The position numbers were made by a program, and so were the translations under genes. Under the pieces are notes generated by a model, which saw only the letters and a list, made by a program, of their open reading frames with translations, did not search any database and was not told the DNA's origin. This document shows positions 57,394 to 64,000 of a stretch of DNA of 64,000 nucleotides, in pieces. Position 1 is the stretch's first letter; each line of letters begins with the position of its first letter. The stretch lies in assembly GCA_025361765.1 (NCBI GenBank), contig JANYJS010000026.1:22054-86053 (forward strand), in the 5' to 3' direction. The stretch is from Bacillota bacterium (GTDB taxonomy: Bacteria; Bacillota; Clostridia; Peptostreptococcales; Anaerovoracaceae).

Positions 57394-58566
57394 CTACCTC
57401 ATGATTTCTTTCAAAAAACTGGTTCCAATATCGAGTGCTTTAACGTTCAAGCATTCAGCGATGGTTGCCCCTAGATCTGCAAAGCATGACCGCGTGTGAA
57501 GATTTACTCCTGATTTAATCATGGACCCATAAACCACCAAAGGAACGAATTCCCTGGTATGGTCCCAACCAGAATGTACCGGGTCATTTCCGTGATCCGC
57601 ACAAAGCATTAGAACATCTGTATCTTTTAGCTGGTTGATGATCTCGGGAAGTCTGGCGTCGAAGTCTTCAATGGCTTTTGCATAACCAATCGGATCTCTG
57701 CGATGCCCAAATTTAGAATCAAAATCCACGAGATTAGTGAAAATAAATCCTTCAAAATCATCTTTCAATGCAAAAATCGTTTGATTGACTCCGTCCATAT
57801 TGCTTTCAGTGTGAATTGAAGTCGTAATTCCATTATAATCAAATATATCTCCAATTTTACCAACGGCATAGACTGTTTTCCCGGCCTCAGTCACTCGATT
57901 AAGAAGGGTTTTTCCGCTCGGCGAAACGGCGTAATCCTTTCTATCAGAGGTTCTAGTATAGACCCCCTTGTCAAAAGTAAACGGTCTTGCTATGACGCGG
58001 CCCACCTGTAGCGTCCCTACCAGCATTTCTCTTGCTACTTCACAATAATGGTAAAGTTCATTTAGAGGGACAACATCCGTATTTGCAGCGATCTGAAAAA
58101 CGCTATCTGCGGAAGTATAAACTATGGGTTTCTTAGTCCTAGCATGCTCGTCACCAAGCTGCTCCAGTATTTCAGTGCCAGAAGCAGCGTAATTCCCAAG
58201 GGTCCCGATTCCAATCCTAGCTTCAAAGGCCTTCATAAAATCCAAAGGAAAGCCCTCTGGAAATGTTTTAAAGGGAACCTCTGTATATAATCCGGCAATT
58301 TCCCAATGCCCGGTTATTGTATCTTTACCATTGGACATTTCCTGCATTCTGCCATAAGCGCCCATAGGCGTTTCACTTGTTTTTTTGCAGTCAAGACCAT
58401 CAATAGAACAAAAACCCATTTTCTCAAGCCAAGGGATCTTGATATCAGGCACTCGGTCATAAATATGCTGAAAAGTATTTGCGCCCAAGTCTCCATAATT
58501 TTCTGCATCTGGCATAGCCCCGACGCCTATGCTGTCTAGCACAATCAATGTCACTCTTTTAATCAA
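57394..58566 (-). CDS. deoB: Phosphopentomutase
   Basis: DeoB converts (deoxy)ribose 1-phosphate to the 5-phosphate. The protein has VLDSIGVGAMPDAENYGD at the N-terminus (metal-binding Asp), GHWEIAG (with the upstream TITG region holding the phosphorylated Thr) and MLCADHGNDP near the C-terminus. I prefer the TTG at 58566 (390 residues), since GGAGGGG lies about 8-9 bases upstream; a GTG at 58575 sits on the ribosome binding site itself. The start region lies in a tandem duplication. Confidence 0.95.
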   Translation of the reverse strand: MIKRVTLIVLDSIGVGAMPDAENYGDLGANTFQHIYDRVPDIKIPWLEKMGFCSIDGLDCKKTSETPMGAYGRMQEMSNGKDTITGHWEIAGLYTEVPFKTFPEGFPLDFMKAFEARIGIGTLGNYAASGTEILEQLGDEHARTKKPIVYTSADSVFQIAANTDVVPLNELYHYCEVAREMLVGTLQVGRVIARPFTFDKGVYTRTSDRKDYAVSPSGKTLLNRVTEAGKTVYAVGKIGDIFDYNGITTSIHTESNMDGVNQTIFALKDDFEGFIFTNLVDFDSKFGHRRDPIGYAKAIEDFDARLPEIINQLKDTDVLMLCADHGNDPVHSGWDHTREFVPLVVYGSMIKSGVNLHTRSCFADLGATIAECLNVKALDIGTSFLKEIMR

Positions 58567-58605
58567 ATATATCACCCCTCCATCTCTTAATCAAATATAT
58601 CACCC
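58559..58605. repeat. Tandem duplication at the deoB start
   Basis: The 19-base sequence TTAATCAAATATATCACCC occurs at 58559-58577 and again at 58587-58605, a period of 28 bases. The copy nearer deoB contains its start region. The other copy lies upstream, between the phosphoesterase stop and the ribosome binding site. Confidence 0.92.
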
Positions 58606-58619
58606 TTAATAATGCATTT

Positions 58620-59309
58620 TTATAATAATTGCAAAGGTTTACAAGCCAGAAAATCACAAGACGTCAGTCTATAGTCAACTGCGTTTCGGTTGCCTTGAAG
58701 ACCGTATTTATAGGCTTCCTCACCATGAAGGTGACCGTATACAACCACTTCGACTTGATATTTCTCAAACAATTCAGTAAATCCCGAGGGTTCAAGTCTT
58801 TCGTTAGTGGGAGGAAAATGTAGAATGCCAATTATTTTTGCACAGCCACGATTTCTCGCAGACGCTAAAGAAAACTCCAGTCTGCCTAATTCACGCTTGT
58901 AGATTTTATCATCATGGACATCAAAGCCACTTTCACCTGGGCAAAGCCATCCTCTGGTTCCACATAGTGCATAACCCTGATAAACCGCACTGCTATTTTG
59001 TATAAATTCAATATTATTATAAAGATTCTGCATCTTTTGTATCGATGTCCACCATAGATCATGGTTTCCCTTTACCAGAATTTTCCTTCCTGGAAGCGCT
59101 GAAAGCCAATCGAGATCTTGTTTGGCCTCTTCGAATTTTAAAGCCCAGGAAATATCTCCGGGAATGATAACAGTATCCATTTCTGAAATTGTTGATATCC
59201 AGTGGTTTTCCAGTGTTTCGGTATGGTTAATCCACCAGCCGCCAAATATATCCATCGGTTTTTCCCGGGACATTGATAGATGTAAGTCCGCAATTGAAAA
59301 TAGGCTCAT
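58620..59309 (-). CDS. Metallophosphoesterase
   Basis: This 229-residue calcineurin-like phosphoesterase has the metal motifs ADLHLS (DxH), PGDISW (GDxxW), VKGNHDLWW (GNHD) and VYGHLHGE (GHxH). It resembles the YkuE/UDP-2,3-diacylglucosamine hydrolase-like bacterial branch of unknown substrate. No signal peptide. It is between deoB and a nitroreductase gene. Confidence 0.9.
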   Translation of the reverse strand: MSLFSIADLHLSMSREKPMDIFGGWWINHTETLENHWISTISEMDTVIIPGDISWALKFEEAKQDLDWLSALPGRKILVKGNHDLWWTSIQKMQNLYNNIEFIQNSSAVYQGYALCGTRGWLCPGESGFDVHDDKIYKRELGRLEFSLASARNRGCAKIIGILHFPPTNERLEPSGFTELFEKYQVEVVVYGHLHGEEAYKYGLQGNRNAVDYRLTSCDFLACKPLQLL

Positions 59310-59320
59310 TCAAACACCCC

Positions 59321-59953
59321 TTATTTTATTAGAGTCATAATCTCGGTAAGGTCCATTTTAGCAGGACTTCTGCGCTCGCCATCTGGTTTTCCTATTGGGA
59401 CTAATGCGACCAATTTGAACTTGTCTTTTTTAAAGTCAATTAATTTTTCCAGTTCTAAAGCAGAATTGTTTGGGCTAGTCATCCAGCAGGCGCCATAACC
59501 CAAGTCGAAGGCAGCTAGAATCATCTGTTCAATGGCCCCCCCAATGCCTTGAACCCCAGGGTTTGCATCCGTTAAACGATCAATATTCGCTTGATCATCC
59601 TTGCTTTCGACAAGTTCAACGTAGCCTTCAGGAATATATTCGCCGGCATAAACAGCAACAAGCACTGGGGCACCAGTGAAAAATGTAGCAAACTTAGAAA
59701 ATTTGCGAAAATTTTGCGCTTGATCTTCTGGAAGTCTCTTAGAAACGCCTTCTATTCTGTCGATAATGGTATCACCCATTTTTTTAATTATTTCTTTGTT
59801 TTTGATCACAACAAAATGCCAATTTTGAAAGTTTTTTCCTGAAGGGGCCATTCCAGAAGCTTTTATCATTTTAGCCAAATCAGAATCAGGCACATCCTGA
59901 TCAAGAAATCTCCGTACACTATATCTTTTTTCAATCAGTTCAAAAAATTCCAT
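59321..59953 (-). CDS. Nitroreductase family FMN oxidoreductase
   Basis: This 210-residue protein begins MEFFELIEKRYSVRRFLDQDV, with the R-S-x-R-x-F FMN-phosphate motif. SGMAPSGKNFQNWHFVVI and the C-terminal glycine-rich GVQGIGGAIEQMILAAFDLGYGACWM follow (region named in parts). It is a homodimeric NAD(P)H:FMN enzyme; the substrate cannot be read from sequence. It is 6 bases downstream of rmuC. Confidence 0.92.
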   Translation of the reverse strand: MEFFELIEKRYSVRRFLDQDVPDSDLAKMIKASGMAPSGKNFQNWHFVVIKNKEIIKKMGDTIIDRIEGVSKRLPEDQAQNFRKFSKFATFFTGAPVLVAVYAGEYIPEGYVELVESKDDQANIDRLTDANPGVQGIGGAIEQMILAAFDLGYGACWMTSPNNSALELEKLIDFKKDKFKLVALVPIGKPDGERRSPAKMDLTEIMTLIK

Positions 59954-59959
59954 AACTTT

Positions 59960-61270
59960 TCACCTTTCTTCCTCATCTTCAAGTACATCTACTTCCGCTA
60001 AATCAAACTCCAAAATAGATTTGCTGCTGTCTTCAGGCATGCAAGTCACTAAACGCAGTTTGCTCTGAATTTTTCTCGTTCTGGCGCCAACCAGTTTATC
60101 TAATTCAGTATGAGCTTGCTCAAGTCTTTGTTGTGTTAAAGCAAGAACACTGCCAAATTTATCAAACTCGGTTTTAACAGCGCCAAGCACATTCCAGACT
60201 TCACTGGAATGCTTTTGAATAGCCAAGGTTTTGAAGCCCATCTGAAGACTGTTTAGCAACGCAGCCATAGTAGTTGGCCCCGCGATATTGATTTTATATT
60301 CTCTCTGCAATGTCTCCACCATACCGCGTCTGACAACTTCAGCATAGAGACCTTCAAATGGTAGAAACATAATGCCAAAATCTGTTGTGTTAGGTGGATC
60401 AATATATTTGTCGTGAATGTTCTTTGCAAATAACTTAATGGACCGTTCCAACTGTACGGTGGCAGCCGTAATCAGCAATTGATCTCCAGTCTCATAGGCA
60501 TCGACCAACCTTGAATAACCATCTGCTGGAAATTTCGCGTCTATCGGTAGATAAACTACACCATTCTCATCTCCAGGTAATTTGACCGCATATTCAACAC
60601 GTTCTGTGGAACCTTTTTTTGTTACAATATTACTATCATATTGTTCACGGGATAGAATTTCTTCCAAAATAGCCCCTAATTGAATTTCTCCTAAAATGCC
60701 TCTTGTTTTAACATTTGAAAGAACTTTTTTAAGGTCGCCAACACCTACAGCCAAGGTCTGCATCTCTCCAAGTCCTTTATAAACCTGTTCTAGTCTTTCT
60801 CCCACCATTTTAAAAGACTGACTGATTCGATCCTCCAATGTTTTTTGAAGTTTCTCATCAACCGTAGCGCGCATCAGTTCCAGTTTTTTCGCGTTATCTT
60901 CTTGCATGGCAGAAATTCGGTTTTCCATTGTAACCCTAATATTCTCGAGCTTTTGTTCGCTTTGCATAGAAAAGGCCTTGAGCTGGTCATTTAGACCAAT
61001 TAAACGCTTATCCTGAACTTCTGTAGTTTGCTGTTGGAATCCAACCATCAGTTGACCTAAATCTCGCATGTTGGTTTGAACAGCCTGAATGGTCTCTTGT
61101 CTTGCATTGCTTATTTCCCGCAATAAATCTATTTTTATACTCTCAATTTGGGCCTCTTCATTTTTACTTCTAGTTTTTTGATTGACTTGAGATGATAATT
61201 TCATTATTAAAATTATGGATATCATGGAAAAAAATAATACAATAATTAGAACGACAGTCGTTATATCCAT
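59960..61270 (-). CDS. rmuC: DNA recombination protein RmuC
   Basis: This 436-residue protein has an N-terminal membrane anchor (about 4-24), a coiled coil (about 25-160) and a nuclease-like RmuC domain (about 185-390) with VKLPGDENGVVYLPIDAKFPADGYSR (core DxK-type motif PIDAKFP). RmuC proteins limit DNA inversion and rearrangement. It is the first gene of a six-gene minus-strand unit ending at 54674. Confidence 0.93.
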   Translation of the reverse strand: MDITTVVLIIVLFFSMISIILIMKLSSQVNQKTRSKNEEAQIESIKIDLLREISNARQETIQAVQTNMRDLGQLMVGFQQQTTEVQDKRLIGLNDQLKAFSMQSEQKLENIRVTMENRISAMQEDNAKKLELMRATVDEKLQKTLEDRISQSFKMVGERLEQVYKGLGEMQTLAVGVGDLKKVLSNVKTRGILGEIQLGAILEEILSREQYDSNIVTKKGSTERVEYAVKLPGDENGVVYLPIDAKFPADGYSRLVDAYETGDQLLITAATVQLERSIKLFAKNIHDKYIDPPNTTDFGIMFLPFEGLYAEVVRRGMVETLQREYKINIAGPTTMAALLNSLQMGFKTLAIQKHSSEVWNVLGAVKTEFDKFGSVLALTQQRLEQAHTELDKLVGARTRKIQSKLRLVTCMPEDSSKSILEFDLAEVDVLEDEEER

Positions 61271-61335
61271 ACACCTTCCCTTTCAAACATAAAGCCAACC
61301 CAATCAGCGGCATTCACAAGCTACTTACTGGGAAT

Positions 61336-61364
61336 ATTATATCATAGTATGCTATGTTTCAAAA
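61336..61364 (-). promoter_or_regulatory. Possible promoter of the rmuC unit
   Basis: On the minus strand a perfect TATAAT (complement of 61336-61341) is preceded by TTTTGA at 17 bases or TTGAAA at 15 bases. The following gap to 61520 is AT-rich with two CTATTATGC copies (near 61400 and 61421) and nothing else I can assign. Confidence 0.45.
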
Positions 61365-61524
61365 CGCTATTTTACCTAGCATGCTTTCTAAATTTAACCT
61401 ATTATGCTTTTCATTTTATCTATTATGCATTCTACGGAATAATCAAGTAATCTTTATATCCACCCCAATTTTTGACTTGAAATATGCGTAGGCAAAAATC
61501 AAGAAAAATATATAAATATATTGC

Positions 61525-61553
61525 TTGATAATTATTATCATATATGCTATATT
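61525..61553 (+). promoter_or_regulatory. feoAB promoter
   Basis: TTGATA (61525-61530), 17 bases, then TATATT (61548-61553), with an extended -10 TGC just upstream. The likely start of transcription is near 61560. Confidence 0.65.
61526..61540 (+). promoter_or_regulatory. Fur box 1 upstream of feoA (7-1-7)
   Basis: TGATAAT-T-ATTATCA is an exact match to the 7-1-7 Fur consensus known from Bacillus. It covers the -35 and the start of the spacer, so Fe-loaded Fur would block RNA polymerase. Confidence 0.82.
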
Positions 61554-61557
61554 TAAT

Positions 61558-61572
61558 TGATACTGATTCTCA
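61558..61572 (+). promoter_or_regulatory. Fur box 2 upstream of feoA
   Basis: TGATACT-G-ATTCTCA matches the 7-1-7 consensus at 12 of 14 arm positions. The longer view (61559-61577) matches 15 of 19 positions of the classic Fur box. It lies at about the transcription start. Confidence 0.7.
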
Positions 61573-61626
61573 TTATAGATAGTGCCGATCATTAGATTCA
61601 CAGGCACTATATGAAAAGGAGCTGCC

Positions 61627-61854
61627 ATGACGCTATCCGATGCAAAAAAAGGTCAAAAAATAAGAATTCTTAAAATAGATGATTCAAACGCAAGACATCA
61701 AACCATTAGGCTGGGCTTAGGTGAAGGAAGCCATGTACTCTGTTCTGAAAAGTTACCATCGGGCCCAATATTGTTAAGGCTTGGATTACAGGAAGTCGCG
61801 ATAGGAAGAAGCCTGGCTACTAAAATCACAATCGCACTGCAGGAGGTTCAGTAA
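61627..61854 (+). CDS. feoA: Ferrous iron transport accessory protein FeoA
   Basis: This 75-residue SH3-like protein begins MTLSDAKKGQKIRI and has LRLGLGEGSHVLC and LRLGLQEVAIGRSLA, the FeoA core. It is thought to assist FeoB. AAAAGGAG precedes the ATG. Its stop overlaps the feoB start by one base (TAATG). Confidence 0.94.
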   Translation: MTLSDAKKGQKIRILKIDDSNARHQTIRLGLGEGSHVLCSEKLPSGPILLRLGLQEVAIGRSLATKITIALQEVQ

Positions 61855-63722
61855 TGCATAATCACTCTGCTCAAAACGCCCTAAAGTGTTTAACGCACGC
61901 CGATGCGCCTAATTTAATTCTCGTTGGTAATCCCAACGTGGGAAAATCCGTTTTTTTTAATTCACTTACGGGATCCTATGTTGATGTTTCCAATTTCCCC
62001 GGTACTACTGTTGATATTACTATGGGTAGTTTCGATCGTTATACGATCATTGACACCCCTGGTGTTTATGGCATCTCCTCATTTAACGATGAAGAGAAAG
62101 TCACGCGAGATGCAATCATCTATGCTGATGTTGTCCTTAATGTCGTAGATGCCGTTCATTTAGAGAGGGATTTATTCTTGACTCAGCAATTAATTGATAT
62201 GGGGAAACCAATAGTTGTTGCGCTTAATATGTATGACGAAGTTAAAAGGGCCAACATTTCAATTGATATTCAGAAATTGTCAAGCTTGCTTGGGGTGGAT
62301 GTTATTCCGGTCTCAGCAACGAAAGGTCAAGGAATTGATGCTGTTAAGGCGGCTTTGATTGCCGGCGGTAGGATTGGAAACATAACTCCTGGTCTCGAAT
62401 CATTTTTAAAAGAAGCATTAAGCTTGGTCGATTCTCAAGTAGAAGCTCTTCTTCTATTAGAAGAAGATGAGGGTGTCTTACTAAACCATGACATTAAAAA
62501 AAAGCTCGCCAATAGGGAAAGCTTCTATAAAATCAGAAGACAGTATGTGAATACTCTGTTTGATGAGGTATTCTCTATACAAAAAAGCAAGGTATCGATT
62601 TTAGAGCGATATGGCGATTTAATGCTGAACCCTGTTACAGGATTTCCATTGTTGCTTCTTATGTTGGCGGGTATATTTGCCTTTATTGGTATCGTAGTAG
62701 CACAAGGTGTCGTGGGAATAACAGAAGACATAATCATGAAAACTTACTATAATAACTTTATTCAGAGCCTGACTTCCGGTTTTTTAAATCCGCAATCTTT
62801 TTTCGGCGGACTATTAATCGGTGATTATGGTTTGTTAACTATGGTACCAATCTATTTGTTTGGACTATTATTGCCTTTGGTTATTTCATTTTATTTTCTT
62901 ATGTCAATCTTGGAAGACTCTGGGTTAATGCCTCGTATCGCCGTACTACTTGATCGCCTTTTTACTTTCTTCGGTTTAAACGGAAGAGCTGTTATACCCA
63001 TGATTCTTGGTTTTGGTTGCGTCACTATGGCATTAATCAGTACACGAATACTTGGCTCCAAAAGAGAACGCATCATAGCTACCATATTACTTTGTATAGC
63101 CGTTCCCTGCTCTGCTCAGTTTGGAGTTATTATTGCTATAGCTGCAACACTTAATCCTTTTTATTCATTAATATATACTGCAACGATATTGGCTGTATTC
63201 ATAATCCTTGGGTTACTATTAAATAGAATGCTGCCTGGGCAATCTACAGATCTGTTGATTGATATTCCGCCAGTAAGGGTGCCTGTGGTTTCTAACATTT
63301 TACGCAAAACAGGGCTAAAGGCCAAGCACTTTTTAGTTGAAGCTGGGCCGATGTTCGCTTTGGGATCAGTTATAGTATCCATCTTGAATTATACAGGCAG
63401 TTTTCCTAAAATAAGCCAATTCTTCTCTCCAATTACAGAAAGATTCCTTCAGCTGCCAGCAGAAGTTACAAATGTTTTAATCATGGGAATCATAAGAAGA
63501 GACTTTGGCGCTGCTGGCCTAAGTACTATGGTTGATTCCGGAAAGCTAACTCCCGCTCAGACTGTGGTCACCCTAGTCGTCATTACCCTTTTCGTGCCAT
63601 GTATAGCATCAATAATGGTGCTATTCAAAGAAAGAAAGCCACTTGATGCCTTGCTGATTTGGGGCGGAAGCTTTGCAACAGCCTTTCTTGTGGGCGGCGT
63701 AATTTCATTTATTCTGATTTAA
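61854..63722 (+). CDS. feoB: Ferrous iron transporter FeoB
   Basis: This 622-residue protein has an N-terminal G domain with G1 GNPNVGKS (25-32), G2 FPGTTVD, G3 DTPGVYG and G4 in ALNMYDE. An insertion/helical domain (to about 255) and membrane segments in two FeoB permease-type blocks follow, including EDSGLMPRIAVLLDRLF and GFGCVTMALISTRIL, with a conserved Cys in each of GFGCVT and VPCSAQ. It is at the short end of the family. It imports Fe2+ under iron limitation. Its stop codon is inside a tandem duplication. Confidence 0.95.
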   Translation: MHNHSAQNALKCLTHADAPNLILVGNPNVGKSVFFNSLTGSYVDVSNFPGTTVDITMGSFDRYTIIDTPGVYGISSFNDEEKVTRDAIIYADVVLNVVDAVHLERDLFLTQQLIDMGKPIVVALNMYDEVKRANISIDIQKLSSLLGVDVIPVSATKGQGIDAVKAALIAGGRIGNITPGLESFLKEALSLVDSQVEALLLLEEDEGVLLNHDIKKKLANRESFYKIRRQYVNTLFDEVFSIQKSKVSILERYGDLMLNPVTGFPLLLLMLAGIFAFIGIVVAQGVVGITEDIIMKTYYNNFIQSLTSGFLNPQSFFGGLLIGDYGLLTMVPIYLFGLLLPLVISFYFLMSILEDSGLMPRIAVLLDRLFTFFGLNGRAVIPMILGFGCVTMALISTRILGSKRERIIATILLCIAVPCSAQFGVIIAIAATLNPFYSLIYTATILAVFIILGLLLNRMLPGQSTDLLIDIPPVRVPVVSNILRKTGLKAKHFLVEAGPMFALGSVIVSILNYTGSFPKISQFFSPITERFLQLPAEVTNVLIMGIIRRDFGAAGLSTMVDSGKLTPAQTVVTLVVITLFVPCIASIMVLFKERKPLDALLIWGGSFATAFLVGGVISFILI

Positions 63723-63786
63723 GGGCAATGGATTTAGGGACGAAGGCTATCTGATTAAGGGCAATGGATTTAGGGACAAAGGCTTA
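63714..63786 (+). repeat. Tandem duplication at the feoB stop (about 37 bp)
   Basis: A segment starting at CTGATT and including AAGGGCAATGGATTTAGG and GAC-AAGGCT occurs twice in tandem, with one substitution and a one-base indel. The first copy holds the feoB stop codon. The second ends next to the stop of the convergent partial gene. Confidence 0.93.
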
Positions 63787-64000
63787 ATTGTCTTTGTTCT
63801 TTAACAGAGCTTGTCTTAAGGTGTCCTTTGATAAGTACATCTCCGATGTCGTTGTTATTAGATTGGACTTGAGATAGCCACTCTTGCAGTCTTCCAGCGG
63901 AATCTTTTCACCTGTCTTAAAATTCCAAGCCCTGCTATTAGCAAACACGCCATCCTTTGACATTTCAAAAATGATATTGTCTGCGATAAATGAACCCTTT
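63784..64000 (-). CDS. Unidentified protein, C-terminal part (5' end outside window)
   Basis: On the minus strand a frame is open from the window edge to a TAA at 63784-63786, giving the last 71 residues of a protein. They include KGSFIADNIIFEMSKDGVFAN, RAWNFKTGEKIPLEDCKSG and KDTLRQALLKNKDN. The composition is protein-like and no other frame in this stretch is as plausible. I do not recognise the family. It is convergent with feoB. Confidence 0.55.
   Translation of the reverse strand, partial: KGSFIADNIIFEMSKDGVFANSRAWNFKTGEKIPLEDCKSGYLKSNLITTTSEMYLSKDTLRQALLKNKDN

Noticed and set aside
61443..61628. Minus-strand 61-residue frame between rmuC and feoA
   Set aside because: It covers the feoA promoter and both Fur boxes and lacks a ribosome binding site; the composition reflects AT-rich DNA.

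Overview
The window is chromosomal DNA from a low-GC, Gram-positive, probably spore-forming anaerobe of the Clostridia. The evidence is a SpoIID-family protein, a two-subunit GlgC/GlgD ADP-glucose pyrophosphorylase, an IspH-S1 fusion, a DUF5685/DnaJ pair, consensus AGGAGG ribosome binding sites and sigma-A promoters, and zinc-binding (CxxC) forms of L28 and L32. I cannot name a genus. I see no rRNA, tRNA, insertion sequence, phage or CRISPR array.

Left to right: (1) 1-2401, the end of a lysine/diaminopimelate operon, dapA(partial)-dapB-dapH, closed by a terminator. (2) 2484-9455, minus strand: rpmF, ackA, tmcAL, a coiled-coil protein, coaD, rsmD, recG and an Asp23-family gene. (3) rpmB on the plus strand with its own promoter and terminator. 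(4) 9871-27783, minus strand: fourteen tightly packed genes that read as one long block, ruvC-ruvA-ruvB-spoIID-queA-tgt-metA-RNA methyltransferase-glgB-glgC-glgD-glgA-glgP-GH13 hydrolase. The second half is a complete glycogen synthesis and breakdown set. (5) argR and recN, divergent from ruvC. (6) 30263-36197, minus strand: an ispH fused to four S1 domains, rarA, a membrane protein, a DnaJ-domain protein, a DUF5685 protein and a small membrane protein, behind one promoter. (7) speE and speD. (8) 38303-43712, a complete branched-chain amino acid ABC transporter (livK-H-M-G-F) followed by a CBS-ACT sensor protein. (9) a 55-residue zinc-ribbon gene with its own promoter. (10) 44439-53625, a Gram-positive tad-like (type IVb pilus or type II/IV secretion) locus in the order TadZ-, TadA-, TadB- and TadC-like, a 53-residue pilin-like gene, two TadE-like proteins around a DUF5702 protein, and an FHA protein. 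(11) a divergent alternative sigma factor. (12) 54674-61270, minus strand: rmuC, nitroreductase, phosphoesterase, deoB, pdp and a dihydropyrimidinase. The last three make a nucleoside/pyrimidine catabolic module. (13) feoA-feoB behind a promoter carrying two Fur-box-like sites, then the 3' end of an unidentified gene cut by the window edge.

The least ordinary part is the tad-like locus. Its TadC-like protein carries a large extracytoplasmic insert that looks partly Ig-like. One TadE-like protein ends in two equally spaced H-x3-C-x22-C-x2-C modules. The TadZ-like ATPase lacks the signature lysine of its family. A tiny pilin-like gene sits between tadC and the first tadE. Separately, three short tandem duplications (about 24, 28 and 37 bp) each fall at a gene junction.
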